DNA of 44,893 nt, from contig CAZAJY010000004.1 in assembly GCA_964485905.1 (NCBI GenBank), positions 1 through 44,893 on the forward strand. Direction: 5' to 3'. Below, piece after piece: positions 1 through 9,444 of the stretch; positions within the stretch are counted from its first letter, which is position 1, and every line of letters begins with the position of its first letter. Both the position numbers and the translations under genes were made by a program. The stretch comes from CAIJXO01 sp964485905 (GTDB lineage: Bacteria; Patescibacteriota; Minisyncoccia; Phycocordibacterales; GWA1-40-21). A model generated the notes under the pieces. The model made no database searches, was not told the DNA's origin, and saw only the letters and a program-made list of their open reading frames with translations.

Positions 1-6
1 TTTCAT

Positions 7-32
7 AACACTTCTATTCTATCAGAAGTGTT
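7..32. repeat. Short inverted repeat upstream of dnaE
   Basis: A perfect 9-bp inverted repeat (aacacttct / agaagtgtt) with an 8-nt loop. No T-run follows it on the + strand, so it is a poor intrinsic terminator. It may be the end of a terminator for a gene outside the window, or an operator for dnaE; the sequence does not decide. Confidence 0.4.
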
Positions 33-74
33 GCACTTACTTATTGAACTCTAGGAATTTAATTATTTATAGAC

Positions 75-80
75 TATAAT
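75..80 (+). promoter_or_regulatory. -10 box of dnaE (leaderless)
   Basis: A perfect TATAAT ends 6 nt before the dnaE ATG, so transcription should start at or next to the start codon. There is no room for a ribosome binding site. No good -35 box is visible at the usual distance. Confidence 0.6.
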
Positions 81-86
81 GTCTCT

Positions 87-3000
87 ATGCCATCGAAATT
101 CATACATCTACATACTCACTCGCATTATTCCCTGCTTAATGCCCTGCCAAAAATTAAGGAACTAATTAAGGAAGCGAAAAAATATGATATGCCGGCTTTG
201 GCCCTAACTGATAATGCCAATATGTATGGCGCCATCGAATTTTATAAGGCTTGCAAAAAAGAAGAAATCAAACCAATTTTAGGTGTAGACTTTTATGTTG
301 CCGCCCGAACGCGAAATGACCGCCAAGGCGGGGTGGACAATCGACGAACACGTTTAATTTTATTAGCCAAAGATTTAACTGGGTATCATAATCTAATTAA
401 GTTAACCACCCTAGCGAACCTTGAAGGATTTTATTATAAACCGCGCATTGATAAAGAGTTAATTGAAAGATATCATGATGGCCTAATTTGCATCTCACCT
501 TCTTTTTCTGGCGCTATTTCTCAAGCTCTTAAAAATAGTAATGCAGAAGAAGCCAAAAATCTAGTCGCGTGGTATAAAAAAGTTTACGGGGAAGAAAATT
601 TTTATTTGGAATTAACTCATCATCCAGAAATTGATGGTCATGAGGAATTAATGGAAAAAATTGTTACTTTAGCAAGAGAGACTAATACCCCACTCGTCGC
701 AGCCCATGATGTTTACTATTTAAATCAAGAAGATAAAAAGGCTCGAGATACTCTGCTATTGGTAAATAGCAATTCTGATTTTAGTGATAAAAATTCAGAT
801 AGTAATGAAGAAAATTTCTCTTTTATTTCATCAGAAAAAGCCGAGGAACTATTTGCTAATACTCCAGAAGCTCTTACCAACACCATTAAAATTGCCGAGC
901 AATGTAATTTAGAATTAAAATTAGGTACTTGGGTATTCCCTGATTTTAAGGTAGAAAGTGGATTAACAGCAGATGAAGAATTGAAAAGATTAGCCCATGA
1001 AGGTTTTACTGTCAGAAAATTAGAAAAAAATAAAGAATATCTAGACCGATTAGAATATGAATTAAAAGTGATTCAAGATAAGGGTTATGCTCCTTATTTT
1101 TTAGTGGTTGCCGACTTGTTAAAATTTGCACATGAAAATAAAATTCTAACTAATATTCGAGGGTCTGTTGCCGGCTCATTGACCACCTATCTTACCAAAA
1201 TTACCAATGTTGATCCGATTTCCTATAAATTACCCTTTGAAAGATTTTTAAATCCTGAGCGACCATCAGCTCCCGATATTGATATGGACTTTGCAGATAA
1301 TAGACGAGATGAAGTGATTGCTTATGCTAGACAAAAATATGGTGCCGATAAGGTTGCCCAAATTGGTACTTTCGGAACCATGATGGCTCGTGGTTCTGTA
1401 AAAGATGTTGCGCGCGCTATGAATTATCCTTATACCTTGGGTGATCGAATTTCTAAATTAATTCCAATTGGAGCCCAGGGTTTTCCTATGACCATTGACC
1501 GAGCTTTAGCAGAGACTTCTGAACTAAAAGAAATGTATGATAAAGAAGAAGAAGTAAGGATAATTATTGATATGGCAAAAAAAGTGGAGGGTTGCGCCCG
1601 TCATATTTCTGTTCACGCGGCCGGTGTGGTGATGGCGCCAAGTCCACTCACTGATTTCACCCCCCTACAATTTGATACCAAAGGAGAAGAAAAAATTATT
1701 ACTCAATATGATATGCACGCCGTGGAAGATGCTGGACTTTTAAAATTTGACTTCTTGGGTATAAAAAATTTAGCGATTTTATCCAATGCTGTAACCTTAG
1801 CCAAGAAAATTGATAAAACGGAAGTAGATATTGAAAATGTACCAATAGATGATACTAAAACTTTTGATCTTTTAGCCAAAGGCGAGACCACAGGACTCTT
1901 TCAACTCAATGGTTCGGGAATGACAAAATATTTAAAAGAATTAAAACCAACAACGATTCATGACATCAATGCCATGGTCGCTCTTTATCGTCCAGGACCA
2001 ATTGAATCTATTCCAGAATATATAAAAAGAAAACACAATTCTAAAACGATACGCTTTCTAGATCCACGAATGAAAGATATTTTGTCACAATCTTTTGGTG
2101 TCATTACCTATCAGGACGACGTGATGCTTATCGCTATAAAACTTGGTGGCTATTCTTGGTTAGAAGCTGATAAATTAAGAAAGGCCATGGGTAAAAAAAT
2201 CCCCGCCGAAATGGAAGCACAAAAAGAAAAATTAAAAGAAGGCCTGTTAAAAAATGGTATGCCCAAGGAAAAAGCCGATGAACTCTGGGCCCTGATTGAA
2301 CCTTTCGCTGCCTATGGTTTCAATAAAGCCCATGCTGCCAGTTATGGCCGAGTGGCATATCAGACGGCTTATATGAAAGCCAACTTCCCTGCTACTTATA
2401 TGGCCTGTGTTCTGACGGCTGATTCTGGCGATGTAGAAAAAATCGCCGAATTTATCGGTGATTGTAAGCGCATGAATATTCCTGTTTTACCACCAAATAT
2501 CAATGAAAGTTTTCAGGGTTTTACTGTGGTGAAAGCCGACCAAGACACTATCCGTTTTGGTCTAACAACAATAAAAAATTTTGGGGAAGGTATTGCTAAT
2601 TCAATTATTGAGGAAAGAAAGAAAAATGGTAAATTCAAATCTCTCTCAAATTTTCTAGACCGGATTAAAGATCGAAACTTAAATAAAAAATCCCTGGAGG
2701 CTTTGATTAAAGCCGGAGCAATGGATGAATTTGGCGAACGTGGACAAATGCTAGCAAATGTGGAAAATATGCTAACTTATTCCAAAGAGGCTAATCAGAT
2801 TCCGGATAATCAAGATTCACTTTTTGGTACCCATGTTCCCGGTTTAGAAAGTGCCAATAATTTTACTTTAGCTGATGCCCCGAAAGCCACACCAATAGAA
2901 ACATTAGGGTGGGAAAGAGAGTTATTAGGTTTATATTTGTCTGGTCATCCCTTAGATAAATTTAGAAAAATTATTGAGGATAAAAAATATAATATTTCTC

Positions 3001-3272
3001 ATGCAAAAAATAATCCAAAAGAAAATAAAGAAATAACTGTCGCCGGAATCATTGAAGATATTCGAGCAATTGTAACTAAAAAAGGTGACAATATGGCCTT
3101 TGTTAAATTATCAGACTTCGATGATGTTATAGAAACTGTCGTATTTCCTCGCACTATGGTTGAATTCAAAAATATTTTAATAAAAGATAAATGTGTTGCC
3201 ATTAAAGGAAAAATTTCTCTCCGTAATGGCGAGACTACTTTGATTGTAGATAAGATGAAAGAGTTAATTTAG
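87..3272 (+). CDS. dnaE: DNA polymerase III alpha subunit
   Basis: The replicative DNA polymerase catalytic subunit, 1061 aa, a little shorter than the E. coli protein (1160 aa). The N-terminal PHP domain starts with the metal-binding HLHTHSH motif (residues 7-13). The polymerase active site shows PDIDMDF at about residues 396-402, which holds the two catalytic aspartates. The helix-hairpin-helix region and a C-terminal OB-fold (about 980-1050) are present. The start is set by the TATAAT box 6 nt upstream. The 3' end overlaps the convergent small gene by 4 nt. This is DnaE type, not PolC, since there is no inserted exonuclease domain. Confidence 0.97.
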   Translation: MPSKFIHLHTHSHYSLLNALPKIKELIKEAKKYDMPALALTDNANMYGAIEFYKACKKEEIKPILGVDFYVAARTRNDRQGGVDNRRTRLILLAKDLTGYHNLIKLTTLANLEGFYYKPRIDKELIERYHDGLICISPSFSGAISQALKNSNAEEAKNLVAWYKKVYGEENFYLELTHHPEIDGHEELMEKIVTLARETNTPLVAAHDVYYLNQEDKKARDTLLLVNSNSDFSDKNSDSNEENFSFISSEKAEELFANTPEALTNTIKIAEQCNLELKLGTWVFPDFKVESGLTADEELKRLAHEGFTVRKLEKNKEYLDRLEYELKVIQDKGYAPYFLVVADLLKFAHENKILTNIRGSVAGSLTTYLTKITNVDPISYKLPFERFLNPERPSAPDIDMDFADNRRDEVIAYARQKYGADKVAQIGTFGTMMARGSVKDVARAMNYPYTLGDRISKLIPIGAQGFPMTIDRALAETSELKEMYDKEEEVRIIIDMAKKVEGCARHISVHAAGVVMAPSPLTDFTPLQFDTKGEEKIITQYDMHAVEDAGLLKFDFLGIKNLAILSNAVTLAKKIDKTEVDIENVPIDDTKTFDLLAKGETTGLFQLNGSGMTKYLKELKPTTIHDINAMVALYRPGPIESIPEYIKRKHNSKTIRFLDPRMKDILSQSFGVITYQDDVMLIAIKLGGYSWLEADKLRKAMGKKIPAEMEAQKEKLKEGLLKNGMPKEKADELWALIEPFAAYGFNKAHAASYGRVAYQTAYMKANFPATYMACVLTADSGDVEKIAEFIGDCKRMNIPVLPPNINESFQGFTVVKADQDTIRFGLTTIKNFGEGIANSIIEERKKNGKFKSLSNFLDRIKDRNLNKKSLEALIKAGAMDEFGERGQMLANVENMLTYSKEANQIPDNQDSLFGTHVPGLESANNFTLADAPKATPIETLGWERELLGLYLSGHPLDKFRKIIEDKKYNISHAKNNPKENKEITVAGIIEDIRAIVTKKGDNMAFVKLSDFDDVIETVVFPRTMVEFKNILIKDKCVAIKGKISLRNGETTLIVDKMKELI

Positions 3273-3499
3273 TATTTACCCTCTTGATCCTCCTTCTTCA
3301 TTATTCGATCTATTATCTTATTCCATACACTCAAGTGTCGGGTTAATGGGCTAGCAAAAATGCCTAAAGAAGACAGTAATACTAGTAAAGACGCGGAGAC
3401 ACCAATATTTACCGGATTCTTAATTGAATAAATAACTAAATAGAAAAAAGCATACCAAATTATTAATTCCGCAACCCACCAAGTAAAATTTTTTGCCAT
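3269..3499 (-). CDS. Small two-helix membrane protein
   Basis: A 76-aa protein starting MAKNFTW. An upstream in-frame ATG at 3526 would add nine residues. Two hydrophobic stretches (about residues 8-27 and 32-53) suggest two membrane helices; the tail is charged and lysine/glutamate-rich (KKEDQEGK). I do not recognise the family. It converges on dnaE with a 4-nt overlap and lies back to back with the thrS leader. Function unknown. Confidence 0.6.
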   Translation of the reverse strand: MAKNFTWWVAELIIWYAFFYLVIYSIKNPVNIGVSASLLVLLSSLGIFASPLTRHLSVWNKIIDRIMKKEDQEGKY

Positions 3500-3582
3500 A
3501 ATTTTATATATTAAAATAATAAACAATCCTAACGACTATTAATTTAATTTAACACCTATTAAAATATAAGGCAATAACCCAT

Positions 3583-3610
3583 TTGACAAACATTTTGTAT
3601 CTAGTATTAT
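3583..3610 (+). promoter_or_regulatory. Promoter of the thrS leader
   Basis: TTGACA (3583-3588), a 16-bp spacer, then TATTAT (3605-3610): close to the sigma-70 consensus and one of the best promoters in the window. Transcription should start near 3617, just before the T-box Stem I. Confidence 0.75.
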
Positions 3611-3616
3611 TAAAAG

Positions 3617-3781
3617 AGTAGAGATTGTTACGGCTACCAACCGTAATTCTGAGCGACTAAAGCTAAGAACCCAAAGGGCTAATCTAAAGAAAACAAGAAG
3701 CAAGCCGGGTGGAACCGCGAAATAGACTCGCCCCGACAAAAAGTGAAACATCATTTTTTGTCGGGGCGATTTTACTTTATT
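3617..3781 (+). promoter_or_regulatory. T-box leader controlling thrS
   Basis: A tRNA-sensing leader between the promoter and thrS. The conserved T-box gggtggaaccgcg lies at 3707-3719; its TGGA bulge can pair with an uncharged tRNA ending UCCA. A long terminator hairpin follows (3728-3769, 15-bp stem). Upstream, Stem I is very short: ttacgg/ccgtaa closes a 7-nt loop, ctaccaa, containing ACC, a threonine codon, as the likely specifier. By T-box logic, uncharged tRNA-Thr would prevent termination and raise thrS expression. The tiny Stem I is unlike the long Stem I of typical Firmicutes T-boxes. Confidence 0.85.
3728..3778 (+). terminator. Regulated terminator of the thrS T-box
   Basis: A 15-bp stem (3728-3742 with 3755-3769) contains cgccccgac/gtcggggcg and a 12-nt loop. 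It is followed by ttttacttt, a modest T-run. It is the attenuator of the T-box switch, placed 30 nt before the thrS ATG. Confidence 0.8.
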
Positions 3782-3807
3782 AACAATTTTAATAATTAAA
3801 AAATACT

Positions 3808-5550
3808 ATGGAAAATGAAAATTTAATGAAAATTAGACATTCACTCTCTCACCTTTTAGCGGGGGCGGTTTTAGAATTATATCCAGGAACTAAATTAGCC
3901 ATCGGTCCAGCCATTGATAATGGTTTTTATTATGATTTTGAATTAAGTGAATCAATTAGTGATAAAGATTTAGGAAAAATAGAACAAAAAATGCGAGATC
4001 TACTAAAGAAATGGGATAAATTTGAAAAGAAAGATGTTTCCGAAAAAGAAGTTAAAGAACTTTTTGCCAATCAGCCATATAAATTAGAGTTAGCTGAAGA
4101 AATAATCAAAGACGGTGGTCAACCAACTATTTATACTTCTGGTGATTTTACTGATTTATGCGCTGGACCACATGTCACCAATACCAAAGAAATTCCTAAA
4201 GATTGTTTCAAATTAGATCGCGTCGCTGGTGCTTATTGGCGTGGTGATGAAAAAAATAAAATGCTTACTCGTATTTATGGTTTAGCTTTTGAGTCTAAAG
4301 AAAAATTGAAGGAATATATCAATCAGCAAGAGAATGCGAAAGCCAACGATCATAAAAAACTAGGAAAAGAACTTGGGCTCTTTGTCTTTTCTGATTTGGT
4401 TGGTCCTGGACTCCCTCTCTTTACTTTCAAAGGAGCCACCATTAGAAGAGAAATAGTAAATTATTGTAATGAACTTCAAAAAAGTATTGGCTATCAAGAG
4501 GTTCACACTCCAAACATAAATAAAGCTGACTTATTCAAGGTCTCGGGTCACTATGAAAAGTTTAAGGAGGATATGCTTAAGGTTATCTCAAATTATTCTA
4601 AGGAAGAGTACTATCTCAAACCGATGAACTGCCCACAACACACGCAAATATTCGCTTCTCAACCCAGAACCTACAAAGAACTGCCCCTAAGAATAGCTGA
4701 CTTTGCTAATCTTTATCGAGATGAAAGACCGGGTGAGCTTAACGGCTTAGCCCGACTCCGCTGTTTCTGTCAAGACGACGGCCACTCTTTTTGCCGTGAA
4801 GATCAGATAAAAGACGAATTTAAAAATGTCTTGGAGATAATAAAAAAGGCTCTGACTACATACAAAATGGAGTATAGAATAAGACTCTCTCTTTGGGATC
4901 CAGGTAAACCAGAAAAATATCTTGGAGATCCTCAAACTTGGGAAAAAGCCCAGCAAAAATTGGAGGAAATCCTGATAGAGAATAAAATAAACTACTTTAC
5001 GGCTGTAGGTGAAGCCGCAATGTATGGACCAAAAATGGACGTTTTAACTAAAGACTCCCTTGGTCGAGAATGGCAAATATCTACAATTCAACTTGATTTA
5101 ATTATGCCAGTTCGATTCGAGCTAAAATATATTGATAAAGATGGTAAAGAAAAAATACCAGTAATGGTTCACCGGGCTATTGTTGGTTCTCCAGAAAGGT
5201 TCATGGGAATTTTAATTGAACACTATGCCGGAAACTTCCCCCTCTGGTTATCGCCAACTCAAATTAAAATAATTCCAGTCCGAGAAAATCATAATGATTA
5301 TGCGCGAAAGATTGCGGATGAATTAAAAGAGTTAAATATCCGAGTAGATCTAGATGATAGCGATGAGGGAATGGGTAAAAAAATCCGCGCTGGAAAAAAT
5401 AATAAAGTTCCCTATATGTTGGTCATCGGTGATAAAGAAATTGAAAGTGGTGAATTAACTCTAGAAATTCGTGATGGTGAAAAGAAAGAAATCCTCACCC
5501 TCGCTAATCTAAAAACCAAACTCCAAAAAGAAATCGCTGAAAGATTGTAA
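3808..5550 (+). CDS. thrS: Threonine-tRNA ligase
   Basis: Charges tRNA-Thr. The 580-aa protein begins directly in the editing domain (HSLSH at about residues 12-16, and CAGPH further on, both expected zinc/editing residues); the N-terminal TGS domain of the 640-aa E. coli type is absent. The class II core shows the MNCPQH zinc-site motif and motif 2 (RDERPGELNGLARLR). A C-terminal anticodon-binding domain follows (about 480-575). It is preceded by a T-box leader with a threonine specifier, which supports both the assignment and the start. Confidence 0.97.
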   Translation: MENENLMKIRHSLSHLLAGAVLELYPGTKLAIGPAIDNGFYYDFELSESISDKDLGKIEQKMRDLLKKWDKFEKKDVSEKEVKELFANQPYKLELAEEIIKDGGQPTIYTSGDFTDLCAGPHVTNTKEIPKDCFKLDRVAGAYWRGDEKNKMLTRIYGLAFESKEKLKEYINQQENAKANDHKKLGKELGLFVFSDLVGPGLPLFTFKGATIRREIVNYCNELQKSIGYQEVHTPNINKADLFKVSGHYEKFKEDMLKVISNYSKEEYYLKPMNCPQHTQIFASQPRTYKELPLRIADFANLYRDERPGELNGLARLRCFCQDDGHSFCREDQIKDEFKNVLEIIKKALTTYKMEYRIRLSLWDPGKPEKYLGDPQTWEKAQQKLEEILIENKINYFTAVGEAAMYGPKMDVLTKDSLGREWQISTIQLDLIMPVRFELKYIDKDGKEKIPVMVHRAIVGSPERFMGILIEHYAGNFPLWLSPTQIKIIPVRENHNDYARKIADELKELNIRVDLDDSDEGMGKKIRAGKNNKVPYMLVIGDKEIESGELTLEIRDGEKKEILTLANLKTKLQKEIAERL

Positions 5551-5613
5551 AGACCAAACAAAAAATCAACCACTAGGGCTGATCTTTTGTTAACATCAGT
5601 TTTGGAATTAGCT

Positions 5614-7209
5614 TTATCTTGGATCTATTACGCCAGAATTCTTCTTATAAGAAACTACAATATAAGCAATCCAAGCGCTGAAGAGGGCTAAGATCCCAAT
5701 AAAGAAAGCTAATTTAGAATTATCAGCCAAACCGGTATAAGGTACTTGGCTTAAATAAATACCTTCAGTTTGTAATGGCTGATAAGTTTCACTGTAGGCT
5801 AAGACTGAGTTAACATTAGCATAACAGGTATCAGAATCTTCATTACCATCACCGTCGGTCACAGTCACTCGAGCAGACTTTCGTCCCACAGTTGAATAGG
5901 TCATATAAGGTGATTTACTAGAACTATTTAAACCATTAGTGCCAGTCCAATCATAATCGTAGTCACCGTCACCACCATCTACTTCCACATACCAACGAAT
6001 GCGATTACCCACTTGAGTAGTAGATGGACTAGCATAACAAGACACAGACAAATCATCGTCACTACTACCACCACTAGTAACTCTAGTAGTACAAGAAGCA
6101 CTGACCGTTTGACCATCAGAGGTGACAGTCACTGTTGCTCGTTTTGTTCCAGTATAATCATAACTCCAGGTTAAAGTTCTATTACTACCACTCAAATTTT
6201 CAGTTCCGTCCCAATCATAATCATAGTCACCATCACCACCAGTGGCATTAGCACTCCATGTGACGTTTTGATCAACTCTCACACTTGAACGACTAACGCT
6301 ACAAGAAACATTTAAATCATTGTTATAAGTAGTGGAAACTACAGCACTACAAGTTCGTGTGATGCTTTGGCCATCAGAAGTAATGGTTACAGTTCCAGTT
6401 TTAGTTCCAGTCGTAGAATAATATTTAGAAACAAAAGAAGCGTTGCCATTTAAACTATCAGTTCCACTCCAAGAAAAATCATAATCACCATCACCACCGG
6501 TAGCAGAAGCACTCCAGTTTAAATATCCATTATTAGTTAAATGATTAGGTGTAACCGAACAAGAACCAGATAAATCATCGTCCGTATGAGGGTCTGAACA
6601 AAAATTACCTGAGGCGCCCTCCCAACCATTTCCACCATTTTGGTAATAATTCCAACTAATAAGCTTACCTGTATCTAAGGTATTTACAGAAGTTTGTATT
6701 TGACCATAGTAAGCATCAATTTGCGCCATACATGGAGGCAAATCTACAGTTAAAGTTAAAACTGAATTTGGCAAAGCTGTACCAGTTACTCCATCAAAAT
6801 ATACCTGATGAATAAGGGTTTGATCATACATTTTATAAGAAACCAAACTCACTGGAAAAGAACAATTAGTATTATTTGTGATAGTAGCAGAACCAGAACT
6901 ATCAACATCAGCATATATCTCGCCATCATTCTTTGCAGACCTAAACTGGCTCAAGGACATTGTGCCCCCGGCTGTATTACAATATCTAACGGAATTGGTC
7001 ACTAAATTATCTTCCTCTGTTAAACTTTCCACAAGTCCAACCTCGCCATTCTTTATATCAGCTCTTAATTCCAATAAATTATTTTTGATCTCCAAAATCT
7101 GACTAGGAGAAACTCTGGCTTCCACGATATTTAAACCAAAAGAAAAGATTAGAGTAAATAAAATTACTCCCAAAAACAAAACTAATGCTTTTTTATCATT
7201 TTTCATCAT
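5614..7209 (-). CDS. Sortase-anchored surface protein with PKD-like repeats
   Basis: A 531-aa exported protein. Residues 1-31 form a signal peptide or N-anchor (KKALVLFLGVILFTLIFSFG). From about residue 210 there are three similar Ig/PKD-like repeats, each containing GGDGDYD followed by W-x-GT and a TVT(I/V)TSDG strand with paired cysteines. The end is a sorting-signal layout: VPYTG at 489-493, a hydrophobic helix, then a short tail with KK. This is an LPXTG-like motif with V for L and Y at the variable position. The next gene on the same strand is a sortase, its probable processing enzyme. TATAAT lies 7 nt before the ATG. Ligand unknown. Confidence 0.75.
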   Translation of the reverse strand: MMKNDKKALVLFLGVILFTLIFSFGLNIVEARVSPSQILEIKNNLLELRADIKNGEVGLVESLTEEDNLVTNSVRYCNTAGGTMSLSQFRSAKNDGEIYADVDSSGSATITNNTNCSFPVSLVSYKMYDQTLIHQVYFDGVTGTALPNSVLTLTVDLPPCMAQIDAYYGQIQTSVNTLDTGKLISWNYYQNGGNGWEGASGNFCSDPHTDDDLSGSCSVTPNHLTNNGYLNWSASATGGDGDYDFSWSGTDSLNGNASFVSKYYSTTGTKTGTVTITSDGQSITRTCSAVVSTTYNNDLNVSCSVSRSSVRVDQNVTWSANATGGDGDYDYDWDGTENLSGSNRTLTWSYDYTGTKRATVTVTSDGQTVSASCTTRVTSGGSSDDDLSVSCYASPSTTQVGNRIRWYVEVDGGDGDYDYDWTGTNGLNSSSKSPYMTYSTVGRKSARVTVTDGDGNEDSDTCYANVNSVLAYSETYQPLQTEGIYLSQVPYTGLADNSKLAFFIGILALFSAWIAYIVVSYKKNSGVIDPR

Positions 7210-7216
7210 GTTGGGT

Positions 7217-7222
7217 ATTATA
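7217..7222 (-). promoter_or_regulatory. -10 box of the surface protein gene (leaderless)
   Basis: TATAAT on the minus strand with a 7-nt gap to the ATG, so the mRNA should be leaderless or nearly so. It also gives this gene a promoter separate from that of the upstream sortase gene. Confidence 0.55.
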
Positions 7223-7299
7223 TATCATAACAATCAAAAAGTCAAGGTTTTTTCTCTTTCTTTTTATTTCCTATTAAAATACGTTAATTCTAAAGGGTT

Positions 7300-7923
7300 T
7301 TATGGTAAATAATTTGCAGTCACTACATAGCGCTCACTCTTGGCACCGAAAGTATTACAAGTAGAGAGCGTTAGTATGTTTTTATCATTATTAAACTCCA
7401 CTAAAGCTTTACTGTCATCTACTAAAGTAACTGATGATACTTCATACTCATAAACCTTAGAAACTCCAGACACTTTGATTATATCCCCCACCTTCAAATC
7501 TTTAAAACCATTAAAAGTTTTATATGCTTGATTATTCACAACTTTAAAACCAGTACTGTGCGCAAAGATAAACATATTGCCAACACCTAACAAACCAGAA
7601 CCAGGATAACGCACAGCTCCCTGTTTTAAATATTCATCTAGAGTCACAACATTAGTTGTATTTGGATTTGACACAAGTGAATCCACTCCAATTTTTTCAA
7701 TTACAATCCTAATCGGTTCTTCACCCGTTAAAAGTTTTTGGTTTTGATTAGTTTGATCAATAATTGCATTTTTTTGTGCTTTATCCCATAAAGTTCGCAA
7801 AGAATCGCCGTCATTTGTCTTCAAAGATTCCGGAACTAGACCAAGTAAATAAAGTAAGATAAAAATGACCACAAAAGTGATGATGAAGTAGAAAGTGAAT
7901 TTGATTTGACTTTTTTTAAGCAT
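7300..7923 (-). CDS. Sortase family transpeptidase
   Basis: A membrane-anchored cysteine transpeptidase that cleaves sorting signals and attaches proteins to the cell surface. The 207-aa protein has an N-terminal membrane helix (about residues 8-28). The sortase triad is visible: His122 in IFAHSTG, Cys189 in TLSTC, and Arg198 in SERYVV. The short soluble domain and the TLSTC motif resemble class D/E sortases, but class assignment is inference. It lies between two exported proteins with matching repeats; the downstream one carries VPYTG. A TATTAT box lies 6 nt before the ATG. Confidence 0.9.
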   Translation of the reverse strand: MLKKSQIKFTFYFIITFVVIFILLYLLGLVPESLKTNDGDSLRTLWDKAQKNAIIDQTNQNQKLLTGEEPIRIVIEKIGVDSLVSNPNTTNVVTLDEYLKQGAVRYPGSGLLGVGNMFIFAHSTGFKVVNNQAYKTFNGFKDLKVGDIIKVSGVSKVYEYEVSSVTLVDDSKALVEFNNDKNILTLSTCNTFGAKSERYVVTANYLP

Positions 7924-7976
7924 TATAGTATAATACCCTGTAGTAAGATTTTTAGCAAGCTTACGTCTTTATTAAT

Positions 7977-9404
7977 ATGATAATACAATATAACATGGAA
8001 AACAAAGAAGAAAAAGGAATATTTAATAGAATCTATACTTGGTTCAGTAATATAACCGTCAAGGGATTATTGGGGGTGATTTTAGTGGCTTTTATTATTA
8101 TCATAATTTTACTCACCGTCTCTTATTTACCAGGGATTATTTCTCGTGTCTCCTCTTCCCTATCAGCTGCACTTTATTCTGTTTTTGTGCCGGCGGAAAA
8201 TGCGACTATCACAACAAATAAAAATATCATCAATTCTGGTGAAGACTTTGTCATTGATTTTAAACGTGGAGATTTAACCGACGGCTTTTTCACCGTCTCT
8301 TATGCTTGTGACTTTGATATTGATCTTTTTTCAATTGAAAGTAACGGCTTGAAAAAAATAGAATGTGATATTCCTTATTATCTATTAGAAGATGAGACAA
8401 ATATAAATATCAAGGCCATCACTGAAGAAAATTTAGTTCGTCTTGTTATGACCGCAGCTTTTGAAAATAATGCTACTCTTGAATCTGAAACAATTGGTGT
8501 CGTGAGAGTTACAGTAAAAAATGATTCTACCAGAACTGTTGTTAATCCCCAAATAAATACGCCAGCAACATCAACTGTTATAACCAATCCGGTCACACCT
8601 TATGTCCCATCACAACCAGCACCAATTCAGCCAATCTATTATGGTAAGCCAGACTTAGCCGTTAGAGTACTTCAGATTGGTCGCTTAACTAATGGAACTA
8701 ATTTTATTACTAGCCAAAATCAATTCACCTATTCTGATATGGTCGGTATTAAATTTGAAATTAGAAATGATGGTGATGCTAATACCGGTCCTTGGGCCTT
8801 TACTGCTGTATTGCCTTCCGTCTCTACTCCAACTTATAGTTCCAATACTCAAATTTCTCTACGACCAGGTGAAAGTATCGTCTTTACTTTGGGCTTTAGT
8901 GATTTAACTAATCAAAGAACTAGCTTAATAACTATTAACGCTGATCCACAAAATCTTGTTAGTGAAAGTATTGAATATAATAATATTGTAACTTCAACTA
9001 TTACTAATAATAATTATAACAGTAATTATTACGATAATAATTACAATAATAATGGTTGTTATGTAAATGGTATCTTTACTTATAATTGTCTAAATCAGAG
9101 CGGTTATTATGATCAATATGGCCGTTGGATTAGCTATAATAATTATGATTACAATGACCTCCGGGTATCTTGTTATGCCGACCCCGATGATCCAGAAACT
9201 GACGACCGAGTTCGTTGGTATGCTGAAGTCGATGGTGGTAATAGTCCTTATAATTATGATTGGACTGGTACCAATGGCTTAGATAGTTCATCTCGAACTC
9301 CAAGCAAAACCTATACTTCTCGTGGTTGGAAATATGCGACCGTCACTGTGACTGATGATGATGATTACGAAGTCTCTACCACCTGTTCGGTTTATGTAGA
9401 TTAA
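7977..9404 (+). CDS. Exported protein with CARDB-like and PKD-like domains
   Basis: A 475-aa protein, divergent from the sortase. An in-frame ATG five codons later (MENKEE) could be the true start. One membrane helix lies near residues 28-55 (GLLGVILVAFIIIIILLTV). The extracellular part holds a proline/threonine-rich linker (about 175-215), a CARDB-like domain (about 222-340), an Asn/Tyr-rich low-complexity stretch (about 342-390), and one C-terminal PKD-like repeat (RWYAEVDGG...YDWTGTNGL) nearly identical in motif to those of the 5614-7209 protein. No sorting signal is seen, so it is probably held by its N-terminal helix. Function unknown. Confidence 0.7.
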   Translation: MIIQYNMENKEEKGIFNRIYTWFSNITVKGLLGVILVAFIIIIILLTVSYLPGIISRVSSSLSAALYSVFVPAENATITTNKNIINSGEDFVIDFKRGDLTDGFFTVSYACDFDIDLFSIESNGLKKIECDIPYYLLEDETNINIKAITEENLVRLVMTAAFENNATLESETIGVVRVTVKNDSTRTVVNPQINTPATSTVITNPVTPYVPSQPAPIQPIYYGKPDLAVRVLQIGRLTNGTNFITSQNQFTYSDMVGIKFEIRNDGDANTGPWAFTAVLPSVSTPTYSSNTQISLRPGESIVFTLGFSDLTNQRTSLITINADPQNLVSESIEYNNIVTSTITNNNYNSNYYDNNYNNNGCYVNGIFTYNCLNQSGYYDQYGRWISYNNYDYNDLRVSCYADPDDPETDDRVRWYAEVDGGNSPYNYDWTGTNGLDSSSRTPSKTYTSRGWKYATVTVTDDDDYEVSTTCSVYVD

Positions 9405-9410
9405 AAAATA

Positions 9411-9442
9411 AAAAACACCGCCCAGATTTGGGCGGTGTTTTT
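9411..9442. terminator. Bidirectional terminator between surface gene and pth
   Basis: A 14-bp perfect stem (aaaaacaccgccca / tgggcggtgttttt) with a 4-nt loop. It has A-run and T-run flanks, so it can end both the + strand surface gene and the convergent pth. Confidence 0.9.
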
Positions 9443-9444
9443 TA

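Noticed and set aside
3539..3754. Open frame on the minus strand upstream of thrS
   Set aside because: It lies antisense to the T-box leader and its terminator; the sequence is explained by the RNA switch.
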